From Levilactobacillus brevis (GTDB lineage Bacteria; Bacillota; Bacilli; Lactobacillales; Lactobacillaceae), in NCBI GenBank assembly GCA_021383565.1, contig CP079699.1:1922001-1986000 (forward strand): 64,000 nucleotides of DNA. Reading direction: 5' to 3'. A model generated the notes under the pieces. That model did not search any database, was not told the origin of the DNA, and saw only the letters and a list, made by a program, of their open reading frames with translations. Position 1 is the first letter of the stretch; each line of letters opens with the position of its first letter. Of the stretch, positions 16,788 through 26,572 are shown piece after piece. The translations under genes and the position numbers were made by a program.

Positions 16788-18215
16788 CTAGTCTTCATCA
16801 AAGAAGCCAAAGTAGTCGTGCGCATTATTGTAGGAAATATCTTCCACAATCTTACCCAGGTAATCGTAATCTTCTGGCACTTGACCAGTCGTGACCCATT
16901 CACCGATCAGGTTGCAGAGAACCCGACGGAAGTATTCATGCCGCGTGTAGGAGAGGAAGCTCCGTGAGTCGGTCAACATGCCTACGAAGTTTGGCAACAA
17001 ACTTTGTTGAGCCAAGATGTTCAGTTGGTCGTGCATCCCATCACGGGTATCGTTGAACCACCATGCACAGCCCAATTGCAACTTCTGAACGCCGTCGCCT
17101 TGGAAACTTTGCATCCCCGTAGCCAGTTCCATCCAGTCATTCGGGTTGGTGGAGTACAGAATGGTCTTAGGAATACTGTCTTCTTCGGACATTGCACTCA
17201 GTAACTTCATCATTTCACCAGCAATGCCTGGTTGTGACCCCATGGAATCCCAACCGGTATCAGCACCTAATTTACGGAACATTGGGCCGTTAGCATTCCG
17301 CAAGACATTGATATGATACTGCATTGTCCAGCCGAACTTTTGGTTCAAACGCATCAGCACCTTCAATAAGGTTGTCTGGTACTTGTTGACCTCATCGTCC
17401 GTCAGGTGTTGATTATCTTGACGTGCCTTGGCCATGATGGCGTTGAACTCATCGTCCGTGGCTTCAGCGTAGTGGAAGGTGTTCAGCCCATGGTCGGATA
17501 ACCGGCCACCCATTGAAGCAAAGAAAGTAAAGCGTTGTTCCAATGCCGCCGTCAAGGACTTCAAATCCGTAATCTTGACGCCAGAAACATCGCTAAGCTT
17601 GTCCATGTACTCACCATAATTACCTTGGTTGATCCGTACCAGGTTATCTGGCCGCATTGCAGGCAAGACTTTGAAGCCATTTTCTTTTTCTTCGGCCTTC
17701 AGCAACTTGTGGTAGTGCAAGTCAGATGCCGGATCGTCCGTCGTGCAGACGACCTTGACATTGGCGTTCTTGATTAAGTTGCGGGGCTTGAAGTCATCCG
17801 TTTGGAGTAAAGCATTGGCTTTCTTCCAAATTGCTGGCGCACTCTTTTCATTAAAGACTTCGTCAATCCCGAAGAAACGCTTTAATTCCAAGTGGGTCCA
17901 TTCATAAAGCGGGTTCCCAATTGCCCGGTCGATAGTCTTCGCCCAAGCTAAGAACTTCTGGTATTCGTCACCATCACCGGTGATTAATTCTTCTGGCACA
18001 CCGTTGGCCCGTTCCAGACGCCACTTGTAGTGGTCCCCGGCGTTACCATCATTCAACCAGATCCGTGTAATGTTAGGATAATTTTTGTTTTCGTAAATAT
18101 CCTTTGGGTCCAAGTGGCAGTGATAGTCGATAATCGGCATTTTTTCTGCGTGTTCGTGGAACAGCTTCTTTGCTGGTTCACTTGTGAGTAAAAAGTCTTC
18201 GTTCAATAAAGCCAT
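16788..18215 (-). CDS. uxaC: Uronate isomerase, copy 2
   Basis: This 475-residue paralogue of the isomerase at 5149-6612 has the same [17 protein letters not shown] metal site (HxH at 32 and 34) and the NITRIWLN and [11 protein letters not shown] blocks. Both are full length and intact. This copy ends differently (a shorter acidic tail) and belongs to a separate operon with a GH31 glycosidase and a second GPH transporter, 88 bases behind the transporter. That context suggests it handles uronate released from an imported glycoside, while copy 1 handles free uronate. Substrate division is an inference. Confidence 0.93.
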   Translation of the reverse strand: MALLNEDFLLTSEPAKKLFHEHAEKMPIIDYHCHLDPKDIYENKNYPNITRIWLNDGNAGDHYKWRLERANGVPEELITGDGDEYQKFLAWAKTIDRAIGNPLYEWTHLELKRFFGIDEVFNEKSAPAIWKKANALLQTDDFKPRNLIKNANVKVVCTTDDPASDLHYHKLLKAEEKENGFKVLPAMRPDNLVRINQGNYGEYMDKLSDVSGVKITDLKSLTAALEQRFTFFASMGGRLSDHGLNTFHYAEATDDEFNAIMAKARQDNQHLTDDEVNKYQTTLLKVLMRLNQKFGWTMQYHINVLRNANGPMFRKLGADTGWDSMGSQPGIAGEMMKLLSAMSEEDSIPKTILYSTNPNDWMELATGMQSFQGDGVQKLQLGCAWWFNDTRDGMHDQLNILAQQSLLPNFVGMLTDSRSFLSYTRHEYFRRVLCNLIGEWVTTGQVPEDYDYLGKIVEDISYNNAHDYFGFFDED

Positions 18216-18303
18216 GACACAGGTCTCCTTTAATTTTTATCAAAAATTATTGGTGATTCGGTGAAACACGCTATCTTTGCGGCACATCAATCCGCCGTCT
18301 CAA

Positions 18304-19701
18304 TTAATTTTTCGCATTCTTTTCCCGTAAAATGGCTGCGTTAGATTCAACCCGCTTCTTGTTAAGTGGGTAGAAGAACAACATGACCAGGGCTGCCAAG
18401 CCACAGCAGACCGCCGGAATACCGGAAGCCAAGTAGTAGATTCGGTCAATGACTTGTTGAGATTGTTCTGCCCCACCGGAAGTGGAGGAAACGTACCCAA
18501 TCATCGTTAACATAAACGCCCCGAAGCTCCCACCTAAGGCTTGTGCAACCTTACGTGCGAAGGAGTTCACACCGTAGATGGTCCCGTCTTCACGAATCCC
18601 AGTCGTCACCTGCTGGTTATCAATCACATCGGTAATAAAAGCCCAGACCATCAGGTTAAACATCGCCGCGCCCAAGCTCCCGAAGAAGAGGAAGACCAGG
18701 TAAACCACGGCACTACTGGTGTGGATAAAGACCAGAATCCCGTAGACAATACTTGCAAAGAACAGAGAAACCGTCGTGACTTCTTTTCGACCAAACCGTT
18801 TCGTAAAGTACTGGGCGAAAGGTGCCAGCAACAGAACCGTGGCAAAGTTAAAGATTAACGCAATGGACATCGCACTACTGTTCTTGAAGTAGTCATTAAA
18901 TAGGTAGGAAATATTCGTCCCAGATAGGTTTTGGTTAATCACCAAGATGATATCCAAGACCACCAGGATCACCAACGCGCGGTCCGTAAACATATCCTTC
19001 AGAACTGTCCCCAGAGGAACCGATTCACTCCGTTGGGTTCGTACCCGTTCGGTTGGTAATACACTGGTCAGAATGTAGCAACCGAAGCCCAAGAGCGCCA
19101 TGACCGAGGCCACGATCCAAAACCGGACGCCGTCAATCTTCTGGGAAGCCCCAACGTACATGAAGATAGGCACCACAAAGCTAACGATGGCACTCCCTGT
19201 CGCCGACCCCAAGCTCCGCCAAGTCGATAAGGAAGTCTTATCGTTTGGCGAATCACTCAGCGCAGACGCCATCGAGCCATAAGGAATGTTCACCGTGGAG
19301 TAGAAAATCCCCCACAGTAAGTAAGTGATAAAGACGTACGTAATCTTAAATGGAAACGCCCACTCTTTAACGAAGGGCACAAAAACCAAAATTGTCGCGA
19401 TAAGCAGTGGATACTTGAAACGGGCAATCCACGGAATAAACCGGCCCCGTTTGTGTAGCTTACTACTATCGACCAACCGACCAACAGTGACATCAGCAAT
19501 GGCATCAATAAACCGGGCAATCAGGAACAAAAGTCCCACGGTCACCCCCGATAATCCCAACACGTTGGTGTAAAAGATCATCAAGAAGGTATTCACAACA
19601 GCGAATGAGAAGTTGTTCCCAACATCCCCTAGGGCGTAACCAAAACGGTCAGCCCAACCAAACGGCTTTGAACGATCAATACTTGTTTTTTGTGTATCCA
19701 T
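18304..19701 (-). CDS. GPH-family glycoside/glucuronide:cation symporter
   Basis: This 465-residue, 12-segment membrane protein has GPH signatures: ADRFGYALGDVGNNFSF, RFIDAIADVTVGRLVDSS, KRGRFIPW and a late VWAFITDVIDNQQVTTGIRE. GGAGG lies 8 bases before the ATG at 19701, so the frame extension to 19728 is not used. It lies between the GH31 gene (74 bases upstream) and uxaC copy 2 (88 bases downstream). It probably imports the glycoside that the cytosolic GH31 enzyme cleaves. It is only distantly like the transporter at 8324-9808. Confidence 0.87.
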   Translation of the reverse strand: MDTQKTSIDRSKPFGWADRFGYALGDVGNNFSFAVVNTFLMIFYTNVLGLSGVTVGLLFLIARFIDAIADVTVGRLVDSSKLHKRGRFIPWIARFKYPLLIATILVFVPFVKEWAFPFKITYVFITYLLWGIFYSTVNIPYGSMASALSDSPNDKTSLSTWRSLGSATGSAIVSFVVPIFMYVGASQKIDGVRFWIVASVMALLGFGCYILTSVLPTERVRTQRSESVPLGTVLKDMFTDRALVILVVLDIILVINQNLSGTNISYLFNDYFKNSSAMSIALIFNFATVLLLAPFAQYFTKRFGRKEVTTVSLFFASIVYGILVFIHTSSAVVYLVFLFFGSLGAAMFNLMVWAFITDVIDNQQVTTGIREDGTIYGVNSFARKVAQALGGSFGAFMLTMIGYVSSTSGGAEQSQQVIDRIYYLASGIPAVCCGLAALVMLFFYPLNKKRVESNAAILREKNAKN

Positions 19702-19775
19702 TTCTTCAACCTCCGGCAATTTTGCCAAGATAATTTTAAAAAGTGAGATGCCGCAAATATAGCAAATAATTAGAT

Positions 19776-22271
19776 TTAGATTGAGATTAAGTCCTTAACA
19801 CTGGATTCAATGCTCAGCTCAATGTCTGAATCGCTTACATTATTAAATTTAATGATGACTTGACGTCTCTCGCCATCGAAGAACCAGCCTTCGGCAGCGG
19901 CGTTGAACTTATCAAACTTCAAGAATTGGGCCAACGGCTTCCCTTGTAATTCAATCGTCAACGGTGCGATGTCTGGGCAGCAAACACGGAACGTGTACCG
20001 CTTCAGCTTGGAATCATAAGTTCCTTGCTTATGCAAGTTAATTAACGTTTGGTGCTGGCTTGGCTTAACGGAAATATCCGTGGTCAAGAAGTCGCCTTGC
20101 TTGTAGCTCATGGTCTTACCATCATCTTCATACAACTGGAAGTTGCTTGCCGTTGTCGGTTCAACTAAGACATCTAAGTTTTCAACTGTGTCGTTGTGGA
20201 TATTCATCAAGCCCTTGCTTTCAGGAATAATGCTTCCTGTCCGTAAGAACATTGGAATACTTCCCAAGTCGACTGGCACCTCAACGGTTTGACCCCCATT
20301 GTAGTAGTGATAAGTGGTTAAATCATACCAATCGGCACCCTTTGGTAGGTATACTTCCTTGGTTGTTTGTCCCTTATCAACCACATTGGCGACTAACAAT
20401 GAAGCCCCCAGCATAAATTCAAAGCTTTCCTCAAACGTCTTCGGATCGTTTTGGAATTCGTAGACCAACGGCCGCATGATTGGTGCCCCAGTCACCGAAG
20501 CTTCGTGCAACAGTGAGTAGAAATATGGAATCAATTGGTAACGGAGCTGAATGGCATCACGAATATACTTGGTGTAGCTTGGATACATCCAAGGTTCCGT
20601 AACGGTATTATCATCATTAGATGAATGAATAGAGAACCGTGGTTGGAAAATTCCGTTTTGAACCCAGCGAACAAATAATTCTGGTTCTGGTGCTGGTCCA
20701 TCAAAGCCACCAATATCACAACCCTGGTTGGCAACCCCGGAAAGGCCCATTCCTAAGATGGTTGGAATGTTATACTTCACGTTCGTCCAACTCGTTCGGT
20801 TGTCGCCAGCCCAAGTCTGTGCGTAGCGTTGAATCCCCGCAAAACCGGCCCGATTAATCAAGTAAGGCCGCACGTTAGAATCGTAATCCGCGATCGCCTT
20901 TTGGGCCGTCTTGGCCATCATGGTTGGCATGATGGGTTTAACCGCACCAATGGTTTCGTGAACGCCGTCAGCGTCAACCTTAGCCGCCGTTTCATTAATT
21001 TCGTATTCGTTGTTATCGTTCCAAATACTGGTAATTCCCAGTGACAGGAGCTGCTTGGTCATGAATTTAGCCCAAGTAGCCCGGCCCTTTTCGCTGGTAA
21101 AATCAACGAAGTGAGCGGCACCGCCCCAGTACTGGTCTTCTTGATCATGCTTGCCATCCGGCGTCTTGATGTAGGCATCGGCGTCCTCGAAGTCCTTGGC
21201 TAACGGGTGTGTCACCAGCATCCCCGGCTTAACGTTAGGCGCCAGTAAGACCCCTTTTTCTTTCAACTTATTCACAAAGTCTTGAGGATCTGGGAAGCGT
21301 TCCTTGTTCCAATTGAAGACGTACCGCTTGCCATCGTCTCCGGTCGTATAGCCAGAAGACATGAAGAAGCCGTCGCACGGAATATCATTTTTCTTGCAGG
21401 TATCCACGAAGTCTAAGATCGCTTGATCGGCGTCCTTGTCGAGCTCCGTGTAGTACATGGTTGACCCCATGTAACCTAATGAAGCCTTAGGCATCATGGC
21501 CGTCTTCCCGGTCAAGTCGGTGTAGTGTTTAACCACGTCCTTGATGGTTGGCCCGGCGATGAAGAAGACATCGAGGTCGCCACCGTCACATTCAAAGTAG
21601 CTGTAACGGTGCCAGTAGTTACTGTGTTCGCTATCCATATCGAACGTTGAATCACTAGAATTGTTGTAGTACAACCCCGAAGCAATATTCATTTCGCTAT
21701 CAAAATCAATATAGAACGGAATCATCTTATATAAAGGATCAGATTTAGCGGCATTCCACCCTAAAGAATCGGTGTTATGCATCCGCATCCGGCGTTTAAA
21801 TTTATTCAATTCTCCGGATTTTTCACCGAAGCCGTAGAAGAAATTATGGTCACCCATCGTACTGTAGTGGTACGACCGACCCAAGTCATCTTGGAGGAAG
21901 GAGCGTTTTGGTAAATCTTTATGTAAAACGTTGCCTGCCTTGTCGAGGACCTCAAAGCCAAACGGTTCACGATTGATCTTTAAGGTTAAATTCTCTGTAG
22001 AGACCGAGTAGCTATCCGCATCTTCCTTCAGATTGAGTGGTAGCGGTTGTACCCGTTCCCGCTCACCTGCCATTAATGTGTCGGTCTTGTCTGCCCATGC
22101 AGTCTTGACCAAAGCATAGGATGCTTCTGGAGCAAATTCATCCTTGAACGTTCCCCGCATCCGGATAATGTTATTATCCAACAGGTAAACTTGAAACTGG
22201 GCGCCATCCGTCTTAATCGCCAGATAGTCGCCGCGGTTTTCCACGGATTGAACCTTGCTGCTTAACTTCAT
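19776..22271 (-). CDS. GH31 alpha-glycosidase
   Basis: This 831-residue cytosolic enzyme (no signal peptide) has the GH31 layout: an N-terminal beta domain, a TIM barrel and C-terminal beta domains. The nucleophile block SIWNDNNEYE matches the family WxDMNE motif, and TWAGDNRTSW matches the acid/base block (WTGDN). ATG at 22271 has AAGGAGTGAG before it; a longer reading to 22382 is rejected because it runs into the -10. GH31 includes alpha-glucosidases, alpha-xylosidases and others. Linkage to uxaC and a GPH carrier suggests a uronic-acid-containing alpha-glycoside, which is an inference. Confidence 0.88.
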   Translation of the reverse strand: MKLSSKVQSVENRGDYLAIKTDGAQFQVYLLDNNIIRMRGTFKDEFAPEASYALVKTAWADKTDTLMAGERERVQPLPLNLKEDADSYSVSTENLTLKINREPFGFEVLDKAGNVLHKDLPKRSFLQDDLGRSYHYSTMGDHNFFYGFGEKSGELNKFKRRMRMHNTDSLGWNAAKSDPLYKMIPFYIDFDSEMNIASGLYYNNSSDSTFDMDSEHSNYWHRYSYFECDGGDLDVFFIAGPTIKDVVKHYTDLTGKTAMMPKASLGYMGSTMYYTELDKDADQAILDFVDTCKKNDIPCDGFFMSSGYTTGDDGKRYVFNWNKERFPDPQDFVNKLKEKGVLLAPNVKPGMLVTHPLAKDFEDADAYIKTPDGKHDQEDQYWGGAAHFVDFTSEKGRATWAKFMTKQLLSLGITSIWNDNNEYEINETAAKVDADGVHETIGAVKPIMPTMMAKTAQKAIADYDSNVRPYLINRAGFAGIQRYAQTWAGDNRTSWTNVKYNIPTILGMGLSGVANQGCDIGGFDGPAPEPELFVRWVQNGIFQPRFSIHSSNDDNTVTEPWMYPSYTKYIRDAIQLRYQLIPYFYSLLHEASVTGAPIMRPLVYEFQNDPKTFEESFEFMLGASLLVANVVDKGQTTKEVYLPKGADWYDLTTYHYYNGGQTVEVPVDLGSIPMFLRTGSIIPESKGLMNIHNDTVENLDVLVEPTTASNFQLYEDDGKTMSYKQGDFLTTDISVKPSQHQTLINLHKQGTYDSKLKRYTFRVCCPDIAPLTIELQGKPLAQFLKFDKFNAAAEGWFFDGERRQVIIKFNNVSDSDIELSIESSVKDLISI

Positions 22272-22382
22272 TAATCTCACTCCTTGTCCAAAAAAGCTGT
22301 CTTTTCCTGATACAGCCACACAATCAAAGGATGTGATACCCCACAATTGAAATAGTAATATACCAGTTCTACCAACACCCAT

Positions 22383-22411
22383 ATCTTACTAGTTAGTGAA
22401 AGCGCTGTCAA
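22383..22411 (-). promoter_or_regulatory. Promoter of the GH31-GPH2-uxaC2 operon with cre
   Basis: Minus-strand -35 TTGACA (22411-22406), exact 17-bp spacer, -10 TAAGAT (22388-22383). GTGAAAGCGCTGTCAA at 22396-22411 is a 14 of 16 cre box overlapping the -35 and spacer, so CcpA would block RNA polymerase. Confidence 0.75.
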
Positions 22412-22710
22412 CGGACGTTTCGTTTTTATTGGTTACTAATAGTAGGCTATCTCGCTCTAAAGCCCAACGTGTCAGCATTTATGTAAAAATACAGATCTTC
22501 TTATTTTCAAAAAATAAATTAATTCGTATTCACCTAACGTGAAAACGTTTCACTAATTCCACACCATCGATCTCAAAACTATCGTAAAAAAACAGCTTAT
22601 TTTAAAATAAGTTGCCCAATAGCTATCAGACTTAAATACCAGTTTATTAATATACTAATTTTGGGGGGCCACACTGACCCGCCTATTTGGTCTAATTTCT
22701 CAGTTCAAAC
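22412..22710. other. AT-rich intergenic stretch upstream of the GH31 promoter
   Basis: No gene is seen. GTGAAAACGTTTCAC at 22539-22553 is an inverted repeat with 6-base arms and could be an operator. TATTAATATACTAATT at 22645-22660 matches the GntR-like box at 12 of 16 positions. Confidence 0.4.
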
Positions 22711-22743
22711 AAAAAAGCCCAGGCTTATTAGGCCTGAACTTTC
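22711..22743 (-). terminator. Terminator after gnd
   Basis: Minus-strand AGTTCAGGC pairs with GCCTGGGCT around a 7-base loop and runs into U6, about 30 bases after the gnd stop. Confidence 0.85.
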
Positions 22744-22771
22744 GTCTGCGATGTCATATAATTTTTTAGGA

Positions 22772-23674
22772 TTACTTGATCTTGTCGACCGCGTGACCAC
22801 CAAAACCATTCCGTAAAGCGGAAACAACTTTACCTGTAAAGGTATCGTTTTCCATTGAACGGTAACGCATCATCAACGCAAGGCTGATAACTGGAACTGG
22901 AACTTCTTGGTTGAGGGCTTCTTGTAACGTCCACTTACCTTCACCAGAACTGTGCATCGTTCCCCGAATTTCTTCAAGGTTGGCATCCTTAGAGAAGGCT
23001 TCCTGAGCCAATTCCATCAGCCATGAACGAACCACTGAACCGGAGTTCCACAGACGGGCAACGGCTTCGTTATCGTAGTTGAAGTCACTGTGTTCTAGGA
23101 CATCAAATCCTTCACCGATAGCTTCCATCATCCCGTATTCAATACCATTGTGCACCATCTTCAAGTAATGGCCTGAACCAGCAGCGCCGGTGTACAGGTA
23201 ACCATTTTCTTGAGCAATGCCTTCGAAGACTGGCTTCAACGTTTCAAAGGCTTCCGCACTGGTCCCACCAATCATGAAGTTCCCATCATGCCGGGCACCA
23301 GATTGACCACCAGACGTCCCACAATCGAAGAAGTTAATACCCTTGGCTTCGGCCTTCTTGGCATCTTCAACGGAGTTTTGCCAGAAGGAGTTCCCGCCAT
23401 CAACGATGTAGTCGCCGGCACTTAATACCTCAGTCAACGTGGCAACAGTTGATTCGGTTGGCTTGCCAGCTGGCAACATCAACCAAACAATCTTAGGAGA
23501 AGGCAACTTGCTAAGCAAATCGTCCAGTGACGTCGCAGCTTCTGCGCCGAATCCGGCAACTTCTTTAACAAAATCCTTGTTCAAATCAAATCCAACAACT
23601 TCGTGACCGTTGTCCATCATATTTTGAGCTAAGTTGCTACCCATCTTACCTAATCCAACTAATCCAATCTTCAT
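22772..23674 (-). CDS. gnd: 6-phosphogluconate dehydrogenase, short decarboxylating form
   Basis: This 300-residue enzyme oxidises and decarboxylates 6-phosphogluconate to ribulose 5-phosphate. The N-terminus is a Rossmann fold (IGLVGLGKMGSNLAQNM), followed by DGGNSFWQNS, the catalytic lysine region GSGHYLKMVHNGIEYGM and the GTMHSSGEGKWTLQEA block. The short length is that of the GndA-like single-repeat form, often NAD-preferring, rather than the 470-residue form. It lies 116 bases behind the gluconate kinase gene, giving a gluconate to pentose-phosphate pathway. A weak GntR-like box (23701-23716) is in that gap. Confidence 0.92.
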   Translation of the reverse strand: MKIGLVGLGKMGSNLAQNMMDNGHEVVGFDLNKDFVKEVAGFGAEAATSLDDLLSKLPSPKIVWLMLPAGKPTESTVATLTEVLSAGDYIVDGGNSFWQNSVEDAKKAEAKGINFFDCGTSGGQSGARHDGNFMIGGTSAEAFETLKPVFEGIAQENGYLYTGAAGSGHYLKMVHNGIEYGMMEAIGEGFDVLEHSDFNYDNEAVARLWNSGSVVRSWLMELAQEAFSKDANLEEIRGTMHSSGEGKWTLQEALNQEVPVPVISLALMMRYRSMENDTFTGKVVSALRNGFGGHAVDKIK

Positions 23675-23790
23675 GGTATAAGTTCCTCTCTGCTTGAAAA
23701 AAGTAATATATCAGTTAACGACTCTTATTATATGAAAAACTTTTACAAATTTCAAGCAGTTTTTGAAAATAAATCATCAAAACTAACAAT

Positions 23791-25329
23791 TTATTCCTTT
23801 GGTGCGCGTTTTCGTTGATATTCTGCGATACTGTCGTACTCAGTTTGGAGTTTCCGACCAAGTCGGATGTAAATTGGCATGATCTCCCGGTAGTTTTCGA
23901 ACGTTTCTGGGTTTGGCTTGTAGGTGTTCATCTTTCCGATAAACTTCTTAACGACGGATAAGTCGTCGGCCAAGCCAAGACTGATCTGGGCAATCACCAT
24001 GGCACCCAGACAACCACTTTCGAAGGCTTCTGGAATCGTGACGGGTTCTTCAAAGATATCCGCCAACATTTGCCGCCATAGTGGTGAGCGGGCAAAGCCC
24101 CCGGCTGCCAAGATGGCTGTTGGTTCCATGGCTTCCTTCAACGCCAATTCAACGGTGTACAGGTTGTAAACAATCCCTTCCAGAGCGGCCCGAACCATGT
24201 GGGAGCGATTGTGTTGCCGAGTCAAGCCAAAGTAGGAAGCCCGCGCGTTACCGTCCCAAATTGGGGCCCGTTCGCCACCTAAGAATGGGTGGAAGATCAG
24301 GCCATCGGAACCGGCTGGTACCTTGCTAGCAATTTCAGTTAACAGATCGTAAGGGTCCTTGCCTTCCTTCTTGGCTTGCGCCTTTTCGGGAGCAAAGAGG
24401 TTATCCCGAACCCAACGGAAGACAATCCCCCCGTTGTTCACTGGACCACCAATAATCCACTTACCCTGCATCACTGGGTAGCAGTAAATCCGGCCTTTAG
24501 GGTCGATTTGCGGCTTGTCAACGAAGGTCCGTACCGCACCAGAAGTTCCGATGGTAACAGCCACTTCGCCCTTGTTGATGGCACCCAAACCAATTTCAGA
24601 AAGGGCCCCGTCAGTACCACCCATGATGAATGGCGTGTCCGCAGAGAAGCCAATCTTCTTGGCAATTTCCGGGTGCAGACCCTTCATCTGGTAAGTGGTG
24701 TCTACGAGTTCTGGCAGTTGGTCACGCGTAATCCCAGTTAACTTCATGGATTCTTCGTCCCAGTCCATCGTGTGGATGTTAAACAGACCAGTGGTTGAGG
24801 CCATGTTGGTCTCTTCTTTGAGTTGACCGAAGTACCGATACAACAGGTATTCCTTCAAACCAACCCAGTACTGGGTCTTTTGGTAAACATCCGGATGTTG
24901 TTCCTTAATCCACAGTAACTTGTAGACAACCCCCATTGGATGGGTTGGCAAACCGGTCCGTTTGTACAGTTCCAAACCACTGCCATCCTTGGCCATCCGA
25001 GAAGCCACCTTCTCGGAGCGGTTGTCGGCCCAAGTGATTGCCCGAGTCGTTGGCTTGTAGTCTTTGTCCATCCCAACCAGACTGTGTTGTTGCGTTGACC
25101 AGGAAACCCCCAAGATTTTCCCTTCCTTAGGGTCAGCCTTAGCCGTAACTTCTTTCAAGGCCTCGACTGAGGCATCGAAGATCACGTCTGGATCTTCTTC
25201 GGCCATGTCAGGGTTGTCTTGAATCAAGGGGTAAAGTTTGTTGGCGTAACCAAAGATTTCTCCATCCGTGTTGTACAGCACGGCTTTGGTACTCGTGGTA
25301 CCGACATCAATTCCGATTAAATAATCCAT
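23791..25329 (-). CDS. gntK: Gluconate kinase, FGGY family
   Basis: This 512-residue FGGY sugar kinase begins MDYLIGIDVGTTSTKAVLY (phosphate-1 motif) and has GVSWSTQQHSLVG, WADNRSEKVA, GGTDGALSEIGLGA, TIGTSGAVRTF and AAGGFARSPLWRQMLAD (adenosine motif). The Gram-positive gluconokinases have these blocks. It phosphorylates gluconate at C6 for gnd. The start at 25329 follows AAAAGGAAG; a longer reading to 25395 is unlikely. Genes 25474-26466, this one and gnd run in one direction. No gluconate permease (GntP type) is in the window. Confidence 0.88.
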   Translation of the reverse strand: MDYLIGIDVGTTSTKAVLYNTDGEIFGYANKLYPLIQDNPDMAEEDPDVIFDASVEALKEVTAKADPKEGKILGVSWSTQQHSLVGMDKDYKPTTRAITWADNRSEKVASRMAKDGSGLELYKRTGLPTHPMGVVYKLLWIKEQHPDVYQKTQYWVGLKEYLLYRYFGQLKEETNMASTTGLFNIHTMDWDEESMKLTGITRDQLPELVDTTYQMKGLHPEIAKKIGFSADTPFIMGGTDGALSEIGLGAINKGEVAVTIGTSGAVRTFVDKPQIDPKGRIYCYPVMQGKWIIGGPVNNGGIVFRWVRDNLFAPEKAQAKKEGKDPYDLLTEIASKVPAGSDGLIFHPFLGGERAPIWDGNARASYFGLTRQHNRSHMVRAALEGIVYNLYTVELALKEAMEPTAILAAGGFARSPLWRQMLADIFEEPVTIPEAFESGCLGAMVIAQISLGLADDLSVVKKFIGKMNTYKPNPETFENYREIMPIYIRLGRKLQTEYDSIAEYQRKRAPKE

Positions 25330-25473
25330 AATTTTCAACTTCCTTTTATTTTGGCGATTTTTGGTCTTCTCGTTGTCACCTACGGCCATCTGCACATAGT
25401 GTGTAGCACGTTAGGATATAAACGGGGCCACGTGCCCCCAATTAGCAGCACATGGTCCCGTTCGGCCTGTTTA

Positions 25474-26466
25474 CTAGGCTAAAGTACTTGTTAATTCACG
25501 AACCAACGGCTTGTTGGCAACAATATTCTTCACATCGCTGACACATTTTTCACCCATACCGTGCAGGCATTCGTAGGTGTAAGCGGAGGTATGTGGCGTC
25601 AATAATACGCGGTCGTTTTGCAGTAATGGTGAAGTTGCCCGAACTGGTTCAACTTCGACAGCATCGGCAGCGTAACCAGCAACTTGGCCAGACTTGATCC
25701 CGTCTAAGAGGGCCGTTTCGTCGATGAGGGCACCCCGAGCGTTGTTGCACAGGTAAACACCCTTCTTCATCTTGGCAATCTTCTTAGCATCGATCAGGTG
25801 GTAGTTGCCATCATTTAATGAAGCGTTCAATGAAATGTAGTCTGCCTTTTCCAACAAAGTATCCAAGTCAACGCGTTGTACGTTGTGACTCTTTAACCAG
25901 CCAGCTGGGGCCTTAGGATCTGGGTCGTTAACCAAGATTGGGCCACCAAACACACTGAACAATTCCGCAACCCGGCTACCAATGTTCCCGCAGCCGATAA
26001 CCCCAAAGGTCTTACCAGATAATTCATTACCCATGAATTCGGCACGATCTTCGTAACGGTCATCCCGTTCGCGTTCTGCGGATTGTACCGTCCGACGAAC
26101 CAACGTCATCAAGTTAGCCAATTCGTTTTCAGCAACAGAGTCCCGTTCAACCAGTTGTGGGACAATGGCAACCTTAGTCCCATGTTCCTTGGCAGCTTTG
26201 ATATCAACGTTGTTGAAGCCGATACCGTGACGAGAAATCAGTAAGGTTTCGTCCTTGTTGTCAAAGAATTCTTTGTTAAACATTGGCGTAACGGAAGCAA
26301 TGATGATGTTGTAGCCGTTTAATTCCTTGGCTAATGACTTGCCATCGATGTCAGTAGGCAACATGAACCGCTTAACTTCACCGATTTCTTCGATTTGCTT
26401 CCAGTGTTCCTTGAAGACTTGTCCAAAACTACTTGAGTTAACCACCGCAATTTTATATTGTGCCAT
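25474..26466 (-). CDS. D-isomer-specific 2-hydroxyacid dehydrogenase
   Basis: This 330-residue NAD(P)-dependent enzyme has the two-domain D-2-hydroxyacid dehydrogenase layout. The nucleotide fold is FGVIGCGNIGSRVAELF, with the substrate arginine in LLISRHGIGFNNVD and the catalytic region in NNARGALIDETALLDGI and LLTPHTSAYTYE (histidine). GGAGG lies before the ATG at 26466. It leads the gntK-gnd unit, so a 2-keto-gluconate or 2-keto-uronate reductase role is plausible, but D-lactate-type or other 2-keto acids cannot be excluded. Confidence 0.8.
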   Translation of the reverse strand: MAQYKIAVVNSSSFGQVFKEHWKQIEEIGEVKRFMLPTDIDGKSLAKELNGYNIIIASVTPMFNKEFFDNKDETLLISRHGIGFNNVDIKAAKEHGTKVAIVPQLVERDSVAENELANLMTLVRRTVQSAERERDDRYEDRAEFMGNELSGKTFGVIGCGNIGSRVAELFSVFGGPILVNDPDPKAPAGWLKSHNVQRVDLDTLLEKADYISLNASLNDGNYHLIDAKKIAKMKKGVYLCNNARGALIDETALLDGIKSGQVAGYAADAVEVEPVRATSPLLQNDRVLLTPHTSAYTYECLHGMGEKCVSDVKNIVANKPLVRELTSTLA

Positions 26467-26572
26467 TTTCCAAAAACCTCCAAAATAATTAAATTCAAAT
26501 TCAATCTTACACCCGCCCCCCACGAATATGCGTATAATGTTGATATACATATCCTAGGAGGTTAGTTCTTTT

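Noticed and set aside
19776-22271. GH31 protein as a secreted cell-wall enzyme
   Set aside because: The chosen start gives no signal peptide or LPxTG anchor; the hydrophobic-looking extension upstream of 22271 overlaps the promoter and is not translated.
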